Assembly (NCBI GenBank): GCA_002440235.1
Contig: DJRZ01000024.1
Span: 26,377-44,501 of the forward strand
DNA: 18,125 nt
Origin: Alphaproteobacteria bacterium UBA6347
GTDB taxonomy: Bacteria; Pseudomonadota; Alphaproteobacteria; CAAGCB01; CAG-977
Direction of reading: 5' to 3'
Under the pieces are notes generated by a model that did no database searches, was not told where the DNA came from, and saw nothing but the letters and a program-made list of their open reading frames with translations. Made by a program: the position numbers and the translations under genes. Below are positions 1 to 7,110 of this stretch, one piece after another. Each line of letters begins with the position of its first letter. Positions within the stretch are counted from its first letter, which is position 1.

Positions 1-88
1 CCTCAGTACGCACAAGGGCGCACCGCGACCGCCCGATCCTCCGGCACCGGTTGGAAAACGTAAGGGGAAAACGGCGCAAAGTCAATAA
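1..88 (+). other. Possible C-terminal end of a convergent gene at the window edge
   Basis: Reading frame 2 of the plus strand is open from the window edge to a TAA at 86-88 and would encode a proline-rich, basic tail (…PRPPDPPAPVGKRKGK…). It would overlap the last codons of the minus-strand HAD gene ending at 82. Frame 1 is also open, to a TAA at 61-63. Nothing here identifies a family, so this is only a candidate C-terminus of a gene entering from the left; the stretch may equally be intergenic. Confidence 0.2.
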
Positions 89-882
89 AAGATTTCGGTT
101 AACGCTTTGGCGATGCCGTCGTCGTCGTTCGTCGCCGTCACGCGTTTGGCGAATTTTCGCACGTCGGGAGCGGCGTTGCCCATCGCGACGCCCAATCCCG
201 CGCGGCTCAGCATTTCCGTGTCGTTGTAGCTGTCGCCGAACGCGACCGTTTCCGAAACGTCGACGCCGCAGCGCGCGCACAGGACGTCCAGTCCCGCCGC
301 CTTGTTAACGCCTTTGGCGACCGCTTCCATAATATAATGTTGCGATTTATAAAAATCGCACCGCGGAAACGCCGGCGCCAGTTTGTTCATCAGCGCCGTC
401 GTGCTTTCAACCGTGCCGACGCCGATCATCTTTAAAATCGGGGCGTTTTCGGGCATGACGGTTTCAAGGTCGCCGACCAGCGGAGGGATCGGCATGACGT
501 AGCATTCGCCCCGCACGACGTCGGTCATCGCGTCGGCGATCCAGTCGTCGCCCGCGTACACGATCGTTTCAACGTCCGGCGACAAATCGCGGACGGCGGA
601 TTTCAACGCCAGCGTTTCGGCAAGGGACAAGGGGGCGCGGTAAAAGGAAGCGCCGCTTTCGTCGAAAATTTCGGCGCCGTTGCACGCCAGAACGAACGCG
701 GGAAGTCCCAGCGCGTCGACGACGGGGCGGATTCCGGCGCGTCCGCGTCCCGACGCCAGAGCGAAGCGCACGCCTTTTTCAAAATACAGTTTGCGGCAAA
801 CGTCGATCGTGGCGGGGGAGATTTGCTTTTTCGAATTTAAAAACGCGCCGTCGATGTCGGACACGATCAGTTTGAAAGACAT
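82..882 (-). CDS. Cof-type HAD-IIB phosphatase (copy 2)
   Basis: This 266-residue protein belongs to the haloacid dehalogenase superfamily, Cof/HAD-IIB group, whose members dephosphorylate small sugar phosphates or cofactors in the cytoplasm. Motif I is SDIDGAFL with the nucleophile Asp9 and acid/base Asp11. Motif II is the Ser in ALASGRG (about Ser44). Motif III is the Lys in KGVNKAAG, which is typical of Cof proteins, and motif IV is GDSYND. The length is normal for the family. Motif I ends DGA rather than the usual DGT/DGS. The gene starts with ATG three bases after the stop of its paralogue, with AAGGA just upstream, so the two are surely co-transcribed. The substrate cannot be deduced. 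Confidence 0.9.
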   Translation of the reverse strand: MSFKLIVSDIDGAFLNSKKQISPATIDVCRKLYFEKGVRFALASGRGRAGIRPVVDALGLPAFVLACNGAEIFDESGASFYRAPLSLAETLALKSAVRDLSPDVETIVYAGDDWIADAMTDVVRGECYVMPIPPLVGDLETVMPENAPILKMIGVGTVESTTALMNKLAPAFPRCDFYKSQHYIMEAVAKGVNKAAGLDVLCARCGVDVSETVAFGDSYNDTEMLSRAGLGVAMGNAAPDVRKFAKRVTATNDDDGIAKALTEIFY

Positions 883-885
883 TTC

Positions 886-1689
886 CTATTTTCCTTGCAG
901 CAGGGAATCCAAAACGGTCGCCAGTCCGTCCTCGGCGTTTGACGGGGCGATCAGGTCGGCGGCGGCTTTGACGGCGTCGGGCGCGTTGCCCATCGCGACG
1001 CCCGTTCCGGCGAACCGCAGCAAATCGACGTCGTTGAAATTGTCGCCGAACGCGACGACGTCGCCGCGGTCGACGCCGTACAATTCGCACAAAGCGGCGG
1101 CGGCGGACGATTTCGACGCTCCGCCCGCCATGATTTCCAGATAGCGCGCCTGCGATTTGAAGATCGTGCATTGCGGAAATTCGGACTTCAAGCCGTTTTC
1201 CAGCGCGTCAATCGTTTCGGGTTCGCCCGCGCACAGGATTTTATGCACGGGGTCGGTCGGTTTCAGCACCTGTTCGGGCTGTCCGACCAGCGGGCGTTTG
1301 GCGGTGGTTTCCTTTTCCAGATACAGGGCGGCGGTGCCGTCGTCGACGTCGGTGATCCAGTCGTCGTTTGAAAACGTGTAGCTGACGATTTCGGGAAAGC
1401 CCGACCGGATTTTTTCACGCAGGGAAACGGCGGTCGCCAGCGTCATCGGTTTGTCGAACAAAACCGCGCCGCCGTCGTCCAGCGCCAGCGCGCCGCTGTA
1501 CGCGATCAGGGGCGCGCGCAGTCCCGCTTTGCGCCGGATCGTCCGGATCGACGTCGGCATTCTGCCCGACACCAGAATAAAGGGCGTGTCCGCGTGGCGC
1601 GCGATACAGGCTTTCGTGCGTTCCGACACCGTTTGCGTCGGCGTCAGAAAAGTGCCGTCGATGTCGCTGAAAACGATTTTGTATGTCAT
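886..1689 (-). CDS. Cof-type HAD-IIB phosphatase (copy 1)
   Basis: This 267-residue HAD-IIB phosphatase is a paralogue of the gene that follows it. Motif I is SDIDGTFL (Asp9, Asp11), motif II is LVSGRMP, the motif III lysine lies in GGASKSSAAAAL, and motif IV is GDNFND. It is predicted to be a cytoplasmic phosphatase of an unknown small phosphorylated metabolite. Its ATG overlaps the stop codon of the upstream amidase gene (ATGA, 1686-1689), so translation is probably coupled. The tandem pair shares overall layout and many residues, which points to a local duplication followed by divergence. Confidence 0.9.
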   Translation of the reverse strand: MTYKIVFSDIDGTFLTPTQTVSERTKACIARHADTPFILVSGRMPTSIRTIRRKAGLRAPLIAYSGALALDDGGAVLFDKPMTLATAVSLREKIRSGFPEIVSYTFSNDDWITDVDDGTAALYLEKETTAKRPLVGQPEQVLKPTDPVHKILCAGEPETIDALENGLKSEFPQCTIFKSQARYLEIMAGGASKSSAAAALCELYGVDRGDVVAFGDNFNDVDLLRFAGTGVAMGNAPDAVKAAADLIAPSNAEDGLATVLDSLLQGK

Positions 1690-2366
1690 CTTTCCGCGTC
1701 CTTTCGTTCATACAGGGCGGACACCGCCGCCAGCCTTTCGATGCATTGTTCCGTTTTTCCCGTCGGGTCCGCGGGAAAGAACCGCCGCGCGAAAGCCCTC
1801 ATCGCCGCCGTTTCGTCCGACGCGTCGTAACCGACGCCCGCCAGCATCTCGCGCGCCGTCCGTTCGGGGGCGGCGAATCCGTCCGTCCACAGCCCGACGC
1901 CGTTTTCAGCCAGCGTTTTCCACGGGAACAGTTCCCCCGGATCGGATTTGCGCGTCGGGGCGACGTCGGAATGACCGACGATGTTGACGGCGGGAATCCG
2001 GCGGCGTTCGATGATGCCGCGGCAGAGTTCGACGACGGAAGCGATCTGTTCGTCGGGAAAAGGGGCGTAGCCGAATTCGTGTCCGGCGTTTTCGATTTCG
2101 ACGCCGATCGACCTGCCGTTCGTGTCCGTTTCGCCCCGCCAGTACGAAACGCCCGCGTGCCACGCGCGCTTTTCCTCGTCGACAAGGCGGAAGACGGCGC
2201 CCGATTTCGAAACGGCGTAATGCGCGCTGACCCGCGACGCCGGATCGGTCAGGCGGGTCAGAGCCGCGTCAAACGTCCGCATGCCCGTGTAGTGCAGGAC
2301 GATCATGTCGACCGGCAGGCGGCGTTCGTTGAAATTCGGCGACGGCAGGTCGAAAAACGGGAACAC
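1686..2366 (-). CDS. N-acetylmuramoyl-L-alanine amidase (AmpD/AmiD family)
   Basis: This 226-residue amidase_2 family enzyme cleaves the MurNAc–L-Ala bond during peptidoglycan turnover and recycling. The zinc ligands are visible by comparison with AmpD: His25 in VLHYTG, His132 in GHSD and Asp142 in KSDPG. Lys140 and Glu90 (GVEIEN) match the catalytic positions. Residues 150-226 form a helical C-terminal extension resembling the peptidoglycan-binding region of AmiD-type amidases. No signal peptide is visible, so the protein is either cytoplasmic like AmpD or exported by an unseen route. The start is GTG (2364-2366) with AAAGGA about 10 bases upstream; the next Met is at residue 21, too close to the first zinc ligand. 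It heads the three-gene minus-strand run. Confidence 0.93.
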   Translation of the reverse strand: MFPFFDLPSPNFNERRLPVDMIVLHYTGMRTFDAALTRLTDPASRVSAHYAVSKSGAVFRLVDEEKRAWHAGVSYWRGETDTNGRSIGVEIENAGHEFGYAPFPDEQIASVVELCRGIIERRRIPAVNIVGHSDVAPTRKSDPGELFPWKTLAENGVGLWTDGFAAPERTAREMLAGVGYDASDETAAMRAFARRFFPADPTGKTEQCIERLAAVSALYERKDAER

Positions 2367-2444
2367 GGAAAAAAAATCCTTTTGTTTGTTTGAAACAAGG
2401 GTATTTTAAAATTGTTTTTCGATTTTTTAAACAGGTAATTGATT

Positions 2445-2963
2445 ATGGAACAAAAAGCTATGCCGACGTCGCCCGAACGGCTGTTGGAATATTTGGGCGA
2501 ACTGGGGATCGAATACGTCAACACCCCGCACGCCGCCGTCTTTACCGCCGAAGAGGGGGAAAAGGTCTGGAAAGGCATCGCGGGCATGCACTGCAAAAAC
2601 CTGTTTTGCAAAGACGCCAAAGGCAAGCTGTGGCTGATCGTCGCGCCCGCGATGAAACGCGTGGATCTGAAATCCGTTCCCGCGCTGATCGGGTCGAAAC
2701 GCCTGTCGTTCGCCAGCGCGGACCTGCTGTTCGAAACGCTGGGCGTGTTCGGCGGATCGGTCACGCCCTTTTCCGTCGTCAACGACGCGGAAAACCGCGT
2801 CACCGTCGTTTTGGACAAGGAAATGATGGCGCAGGATAAAATCAATTTCCACCCGCTGGTCAACACGGCGACGACCACCGTCACGCCCGACGGGCTGATG
2901 AAATTCTTGCGCGCCTGCCGCCACGAACCGGTGATCGCCCCCGTTTGCGAAGGAGAGGCTTGA
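2445..2963 (+). CDS. Prolyl-tRNA editing deacylase (YbaK/ProX family)
   Basis: This 172-residue YbaK/aminoacyl-tRNA deacylase family protein probably hydrolyses Ala mischarged on tRNA-Pro in the cytoplasm, as ProXp-ala does. The fold markers are HCKNLFCKD with the conserved Lys51, the GGSVTPFSVVND loop (about 103-114) and FHPLVNTATTT (about 135-145). Length is normal for the free-standing family. ATG at 2445 is chosen because AGG lies about 10 bases upstream; an in-frame TTG at 2439 sits too close to that AGG. The gene is divergent from the amidase, with 78 bases between them. Its TGA stop (2961-2963) lies inside the putative -35 element of the terminase leader. Confidence 0.92.
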   Translation: MEQKAMPTSPERLLEYLGELGIEYVNTPHAAVFTAEEGEKVWKGIAGMHCKNLFCKDAKGKLWLIVAPAMKRVDLKSVPALIGSKRLSFASADLLFETLGVFGGSVTPFSVVNDAENRVTVVLDKEMMAQDKINFHPLVNTATTTVTPDGLMKFLRACRHEPVIAPVCEGEA

Positions 2964-2988
2964 CAAACGCGTAAAAATATTACACAAT
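2960..2988 (+). promoter_or_regulatory. Putative sigma70 promoter of the terminase leader
   Basis: TTGACA at 2960-2965 is a perfect -35 element. After a 17-base spacer comes CACAAT at 2983-2988, a weak -10. The -35 contains the stop codon of the deacylase gene. The AT-rich spacer and the ACACAATGTGATATTG region resemble the corresponding stretch before the fibre gene (4402-4440). Transcription would begin near 2995, about ten bases before a terminator-like hairpin. The -10 is imperfect, so the element remains a prediction. Confidence 0.55.
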
Positions 2989-3001
2989 GTGATATTGTTT
3001 C

Positions 3002-3039
3002 GGGTCTTCGGGGCTGATTGCTCCGAAGGCTCTTTTTTT
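3002..3039 (+). terminator. Terminator-like hairpin between promoter and terminase start
   Basis: The 12-bp stem pairs 3002-3013 with 3021-3032 (three G-U pairs, core CTTCGG/CCGAAG) around a 7-base loop. Seven T follow at 3033-3039. This is a textbook intrinsic terminator. It could end the deacylase transcript, but it also lies downstream of the only promoter-like sequence before the terminase. Only 22 bases separate it from the terminase ATG, too few for another promoter, so terminase expression would require read-through or antitermination. Confidence 0.75.
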
Positions 3040-3061
3040 ATGCTTTGAGCAAGGGGGAAGA

Positions 3062-4375
3062 ATGGTCAACATTAAAATACCGTATAAATGGCAACCCAGA
3101 AAATACCAGCTGGATTTGTGGCGTTATCTGGAAAACGGCGGAAAGCGCGCGGTCGCCGTGTGGCACAGACGCGCGGGAAAGGACAGCCTGTCTTTGAATT
3201 GGACGGCGGTGGCGGCGATGCGGCGCGTCGGCGTGTACTGGCATATGTTGCCGCTGCAAACGCAGGCGCGCAAAGTCGTTTGGGACGCGATCGACAAACA
3301 GGGCAGGCGCGTGATCGACCAAGTGTTTCCGAAAGCGTTGCGCAAGTCCGTCAATTCGCAGGAAATGAAGATCGAACTGCTGAACGGGTCGATCTGGCAA
3401 TGCGTCGGATCGGACGGGTACAATGCGCTGGTCGGGGCGAATCCCGTCGGCGTCGTGTTTTCGGAATATTCGATCGCCGATCCCGCCGCGTGGGACTTTA
3501 TCCGTCCCATTTTGGCGGAAAACGGCGGGTGGGCGCTGTTCATCTACACCCCGCGGGGACGCAACCACGGGCTGAAACTGTTTGAAACGGCGCAAAGTTC
3601 GCCAGACTGGTTCGCGCAAAAGCTGGGCGTCGCCGAAACAAAAGCCATTCCGATGTCCGCGGTCGACGCCGAACGCGCGGCGGGCATGGACGACGGCGTC
3701 GTTCAACAAGAATTCTTCTGTTCCTTTGACGCCGCGTTAAAGGGCAGTTACTACGGCGCTTTGCTGAACGATTTGGAAAACCGCGGACGGATCGGGGACG
3801 TGCCGTTCAATCCGGCTTTGCCCGTGACGACCGCGTGGGATTTGGGCGTCGGGGACAGCACGGCGATCTGGTTTTACCAGCAGAACGGCGCGGAGGTGTT
3901 CGTCGTCGACTATTACGAATCCAGCGGCGTCGGGCTGGATCATTACGTCAAGGTGCTGAAAGACAAACCCTACGTCTACACCGACGACAACATCTTTCCC
4001 CACGACATTCGCGTGCACGAACTGTCCAGCGGCAAAAGCCGGCTGGACATTCTGGCGGGGCTGGGGGTGCGGGGGCGCGTTTTGGAACGGGCAAGCGTCG
4101 AAAACGGCATCGCCGCCGTTCGTCTGCTGTTGCCGCGGTGCCGGTTCGACAGGGAAAAATGCGCCAAAGGGTTGGAGGCTTTGCGCCAATACCAGCGGGC
4201 GTGGGACGACGCGCGCAAGGATTTTCAGCCGCGCCCTTTGCACGATTGGACCAGCCACGCGGCGGACGCTTTCCGCTATCTGGCGTCGGGCATTCGGGAA
4301 CGGGCGCGAACGGCGGAACGTCCGTACCGTCAGGCATTGCGGGATTACAGGGATTACGACCCCTTCGGCGGCTGA
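3062..4375 (+). CDS. terL: Phage terminase large subunit
   Basis: This 437-residue TerL is the ATP-driven DNA-packaging motor and headful or cos nuclease of tailed phages. The Walker A is HRRAGKDS (about 35-42), the Walker B is VGVVFSE (about 129-135) and a coupling motif IYTPRG lies at 161-166. The C-terminal RNase H-like nuclease keeps acidic residues in TTAWDLGVGDST (Asp260), VVDYYESSG (Asp283) and the SHAADAFRY helix near the end. Length and motifs look intact. The start is supported by AGGGGG four to five bases before the ATG. No small terminase, portal or capsid gene accompanies it. Composition is similar to the neighbouring host genes, which suggests long residence. Confidence 0.93.
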   Translation: MVNIKIPYKWQPRKYQLDLWRYLENGGKRAVAVWHRRAGKDSLSLNWTAVAAMRRVGVYWHMLPLQTQARKVVWDAIDKQGRRVIDQVFPKALRKSVNSQEMKIELLNGSIWQCVGSDGYNALVGANPVGVVFSEYSIADPAAWDFIRPILAENGGWALFIYTPRGRNHGLKLFETAQSSPDWFAQKLGVAETKAIPMSAVDAERAAGMDDGVVQQEFFCSFDAALKGSYYGALLNDLENRGRIGDVPFNPALPVTTAWDLGVGDSTAIWFYQQNGAEVFVVDYYESSGVGLDHYVKVLKDKPYVYTDDNIFPHDIRVHELSSGKSRLDILAGLGVRGRVLERASVENGIAAVRLLLPRCRFDREKCAKGLEALRQYQRAWDDARKDFQPRPLHDWTSHAADAFRYLASGIRERARTAERPYRQALRDYRDYDPFGG

Positions 4376-4401
4376 CCGCGGCGCGTCGGATCGAACGGGG
4401 C

Positions 4402-4429
4402 TTGACTTTTGTGAAAATATAATCACAAT
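4402..4429 (+). promoter_or_regulatory. Putative sigma70 promoter of the tail-fibre leader
   Basis: TTGACT at 4402-4407 is followed after 16 bases by CACAAT at 4424-4429, the same -10 sequence as before the terminase. A perfect TATAAT at 4418-4423 is present too, but only 10 bases from the -35, so it would need a different -35. The stretch 4411-4440 aligns with 2970-2999 with a one-base indel. It lies 26 bases after the terminase stop codon. Confidence 0.5.
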
Positions 4430-4455
4430 ATGTTATGTAATGCCGAAAACGAATC

Positions 4456-4487
4456 AAGACGAGAGGTCGCCCTTTCGTCTTTTTTTT
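4456..4487 (+). terminator. Terminator-like hairpin between promoter and tail-fibre start
   Basis: An 11-bp stem pairs AAGACGAGAGG (4456-4466) with CCTTTCGTCTT (4471-4481) around a TCGC tetraloop, with one G-U pair. Its T-tract runs 4480-4487. It could terminate the terminase message, yet it is placed exactly as the hairpin before the terminase, downstream of a promoter-like element. Only 16 bases separate it from the fibre gene ATG, including the ribosome binding site AAGGAGA. Confidence 0.8.
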
Positions 4488-4503
4488 ATGGAAAGGAGAA
4501 GTT

Positions 4504-5379
4504 ATGACGGTAAGCAGTCAAACAAACAAAGTCATCTATGTCGGAAACGGCGTCGCAAAAGAATACGCGCTGCCGTTTCCGTTTTTGGATCAAAACGACA
4601 TCAGAGTCAGGCAAAAGCTGGGGGAAATTCAGACGGAACGGACGGACTGGACGGTTGAAAACGGCAATCTGGCGTTTCAGACCGCGCCGGAAACGGGGGC
4701 GGAAATCGCCGTGATCCGCGAAGTGCCGTTGACGCAGGAAACGGACTACCGCGACAACGAAATTCTGCACGCCGAAACGCTGGAACGCTGTTTCGACAAA
4801 CTGACGATGCAAATTCAGCAGTTGAACGAACGGATCGACCGCGCGGTCACGGTGGACGTGTTCGACGACACGCAGGCGGCAAGCCTGATTCCGTCAATCC
4901 GCCAAGCCGTTTCGGATTGCCGAAAGGCGGTCGCGGCGACGGCGGCGAACGCGCAAACGGCGGCGGGGCAGGCGGCTTTGGCGCGGTCGGCGGCTGACGG
5001 CGCGGCAGAATCCGAAACGAACGCGGCGGCGATGCTGGGGACGAAAGCCGATGTCGATTTGAACAATCTGACGGCGAACGGAAAGGAAAATCTGACGGAA
5101 ATGCTGATGCCGGATTATTCCAGAACGGTCGTCCTGACCGCGGGCGTCGCGTACACGGCAAGCTGCGCCGGCGTGTTTTGCGGTTATTATCGCGGAACGG
5201 CGGGAACTGGAACGACTTATACGGTTAACGGTTTCACGCAAACGTACGCCGCCGGGTTCGACGACAACGCCCGTCCTTCCGGCGCGTCGTTTTTTGTCTT
5301 TGTGTCAAAGGGCGAAAGCTATTCCGCCGCCCGGGCGAACAATTTGTATTTCATTCCGTTGAAAGGAGTCGCGGCATGA
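4504..5379 (+). CDS. Phage tail fibre protein (podovirus/T7-type N-terminus)
   Basis: This 291-residue protein is a short tail fibre. Residues 9-100 match the virion-anchoring N-terminal domain seen in T7-like and related prophage fibres (YVGNGVAKEYALPFPFLDQ, then a TDWTVENGN…F strand, REVPLTQETDYRDNE and the LERCFDKLTMQIQQL helix). An alanine-rich segment at about 130-178 is probably a coiled-coil shaft. The KADVDLNNLTANGK…MPDYSR stretch (181-207) is the linker found before receptor-binding tips. The last 85 residues form a small beta-rich tip. The ribosome binding site AAGGAGA is near ideal. The gene overlaps the chaperone gene by ATGA, so the two are co-translated. Confidence 0.85.
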   Translation: MTVSSQTNKVIYVGNGVAKEYALPFPFLDQNDIRVRQKLGEIQTERTDWTVENGNLAFQTAPETGAEIAVIREVPLTQETDYRDNEILHAETLERCFDKLTMQIQQLNERIDRAVTVDVFDDTQAASLIPSIRQAVSDCRKAVAATAANAQTAAGQAALARSAADGAAESETNAAAMLGTKADVDLNNLTANGKENLTEMLMPDYSRTVVLTAGVAYTASCAGVFCGYYRGTAGTGTTYTVNGFTQTYAAGFDDNARPSGASFFVFVSKGESYSAARANNLYFIPLKGVAA

Positions 5380-5729
5380 CGGTTTATTATGAAAAGAAAG
5401 ACGGTAAAATCATTCGTTGGACGAAGTCCGAACAGCAAGCCGTTTTGGAAAAAATGACGGAACGATGCGCCGACGAAGATCTGGTCGGAACGGAAGACGG
5501 CGGCTATTTTTTGCGCGGCGAAGCCCCCGAAACGCCGGAAGAGCGAAAGTCGGAAAAAATTCGAACAAAACGAAACCGGCTTTTAGCCGAAAGCGATTGG
5601 ACGCAGGCGAACGATTCTCCGTTGTCGGAAACGGAACGAAGAAAATGGAGAGCGTATCGTCAGGCGCTGAGGGACATGCCGTCGCAAACGAATTTTCCGC
5701 ATTCGGTCGCTTGGCCCGAAAAGGAATGA
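5376..5729 (+). CDS. Phage tail fibre assembly chaperone
   Basis: This 117-residue protein has a C-terminal half typical of the phage tail assembly chaperone family (Phage_tail_APC-like): RNRLLAESDWTQANDSPLS, then a WRAYRQALRDMPSQ helix and a terminal FPHSVAWPEK. Such proteins are usually encoded directly after the fibre gene and help it fold or trimerise. The N-terminal 60 residues are charged and less recognisable. Its ATG overlaps the fibre stop codon, and GGAG lies upstream within the fibre gene. A terminator follows 12 bases after the stop, closing the phage module. Confidence 0.8.
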   Translation: MTVYYEKKDGKIIRWTKSEQQAVLEKMTERCADEDLVGTEDGGYFLRGEAPETPEERKSEKIRTKRNRLLAESDWTQANDSPLSETERRKWRAYRQALRDMPSQTNFPHSVAWPEKE

Positions 5730-5740
5730 CAAGATAACGG

Positions 5741-5767
5741 AAAGGACGGGAAAAATCCCGTCCTTTT
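5741..5767 (+). terminator. Intrinsic terminator between convergent phage module and polysaccharide operon
   Basis: AAAGGACGGG (5741-5750) pairs perfectly with CCCGTCCTTT (5757-5766); an extra A-T pair leaves a four-base loop. Only four T follow on the plus strand. The hairpin overlaps the restored stop codon (5766-5768) of the convergent phosphodiesterase gene. It may therefore serve both strands as a bidirectional terminator. Confidence 0.7.
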
Positions 5768-6688
5768 ACCGAAATATGCAAGCAGACAAGCGTTTATATT
5801 TTTCTTTGTATTTTTCCGCCTTTTTCCCGAACAACAGATGCGACAGCAGGCGGTAGCGCAGTTTTTTCATTTTTGATGAGGCGGCGCACATCGGCAAATC
5901 CGTCGTTGCGACGTCGACGCCCGATTTTTCCGCCGTTTTCAAATCGTCCGGCGTGTTCCAGCCGGGGAGAACACGCGCACGCCCTCTTTATGCAAAACTT
6001 CCAGATCCGCGGGATTGTTTTTAATCCGCGACGGCGACATCGAAACGTTTTTGACAGCGTATTTTTTTATGAAAGCCGCGATTTCTTCGACGGATTGAAA
6101 GTCTTTTTCGGAATTTTCCGGCGTGTCGATCCACGGCTGGACGTTCGGGTATCCGGCTTCGTACAAAGAACGGGCGTTGTTTAAGGAATACGTTTCCACG
6201 ACGGATCTGCGGATTATGTCTTTATCCGTAAAAGCGGCGGCGAAACTTCGCATCAATTCGGGATTGTCGCGGTCGACGTAGCCCGCCAGAAAATCGAACA
6301 TCACAGTCACATCGCGATGTTCTTTCATAAAATCAAAAATGTTTTCAAGAGTCAGCGGCGTCAATCCGGCGGGAAAAACGTTCGTCAGGTAACGGTAATT
6401 GAGAAAAGTTTTCAAATCGGGAACGGGCTGTTGAGCGTTGTACGGGATATGCAGATTGTCGGCGTCCGCTTGCGTCCACAAATGATAGGCGACAAAATGT
6501 CCGTCCGAAGTGCGCTGAATGTCCGTTTCAAAAAAGCGGAAACCGGTTTTGTAGGAATTTTCCAAGGCTTCTTTGCTGTTGGTCATCGTGTGACCGCGAT
6601 AGTTTCCCAAAGCGTGCGCGTTGTATTCCATGGCGTTCCCCCTGCAAACAAAAAGAATTATTCCTAAAAAAATAAAGGCGAGTTTCAT
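5766..6688 (-). pseudogene. Exported glycerophosphodiester phosphodiesterase-family protein, frameshifted
   Basis: From ATG 6688, which overlaps the TagD-like gene stop as ATGA, the product begins with a signal peptide (MKLAFIFLGIILFVCRGNA). A GDPD-type TIM barrel follows: NAHALGNYRG with His25, FFETDIQRTSDG with Glu54 and Asp56, and AYHLW with His69. The original frame ends at 5939 with a meaningless tail. In the next frame the family's C-terminus continues without interruption (WNTPDDLKTAEKSGVDVATTDLP), then a basic tail to TAA at 5766-5768. The junction lies at 5961-5967, where restoring one G/C (…CCG GGC TGG…) gives a continuous protein of about 307 residues. This is either a true one-base deletion or a sequence error. 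Members hydrolyse glycerophosphodiesters, or related phosphodiesters, in the periplasm. Confidence 0.82.
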
Positions 6689-7110
6689 TCCAAACCTTTT
6701 AAGCGCTCTCTTAAAACCGACGCGGATACGCCTTTCGTACGGGGAAGACGCAAAACTTTTCGCCCCCGCTCCAAACAATATTGTTCCGCCCGTACAAAAC
6801 CGGCGTGCGTTTGATCGCCGCCCAAAATAAAAATGTCAAAATCGATTTCCCGCACGATTTTATCGACATCGGCGTACAAAACAACCTGATCGACATAGCG
6901 GCATTGTTCAACCATTTCCACCCGTTCCCGCGTGGTGTAGACAATTTTGGCGTTCGGCTTGTATTTTAAAATACTGTCTCCGTCCTGAACGGCGACAATC
7001 AATTTGGAAACGCCTGCGCCGTTATCCGCGCATTCTTTCGCGCGGCGGAACAGTTCTTTGTGTCCGTAATGAAACAAATCAAATACGCCGACCGTAAAAA
7101 CAACACTCAT
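6685..7110 (-). CDS. tagD: Glycerol-3-phosphate cytidylyltransferase-like nucleotidyltransferase
   Basis: This 141-residue cytidylyltransferase_like protein is closest in layout to TagD, which makes CDP-glycerol from CTP and glycerol 3-phosphate. The nucleotide-binding motif GVFDLFHYGH (8-17) with His14 and His17 and the C-terminal RTKGVSASVLR (124-134, matching the RTEGIS signature) are both present. The usual length is about 130 residues. The gene overlaps its neighbours at both ends by ATGA. Its position next to a CDP-glycerol transferase-like gene and a phosphodiesterase supports a glycerol-phosphate role. A different polyol phosphate as substrate cannot be excluded. Confidence 0.87.
   Translation of the reverse strand: MSVVFTVGVFDLFHYGHKELFRRAKECADNGAGVSKLIVAVQDGDSILKYKPNAKIVYTTRERVEMVEQCRYVDQVVLYADVDKIVREIDFDIFILGGDQTHAGFVRAEQYCLERGRKVLRLPRTKGVSASVLRERLKGLE

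Noticed and set aside
1683..2393. Long plus-strand open frame opposite the amidase gene
   Set aside because: Arg- and Pro-rich translation without family motifs. The opposite strand encodes a complete amidase with all zinc ligands, so this is an antisense shadow of GC-rich codons.
2367..2444. Possible operator or promoter in the divergent amidase/deacylase gap (imperfect inverted repeat around CCTT…GTTT…AAAC…AAGG)
   Set aside because: The repeat is short and interrupted, and no well-spaced -35/-10 pair stands out on either strand. A promoter must exist nearby, but I cannot place it.
3040..3048. Mini open frame ATG CTT TGA after the terminator T-tract
   Set aside because: Two codons only, with no ribosome binding site of its own; probably chance.
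4418..4423. Perfect TATAAT in the fibre-gene leader as the true -10
   Set aside because: It lies only 10 bases from TTGACT and has no -35-like sequence 16-18 bases upstream. The CACAAT at 4424-4429 has correct spacing and is shared with the terminase leader.
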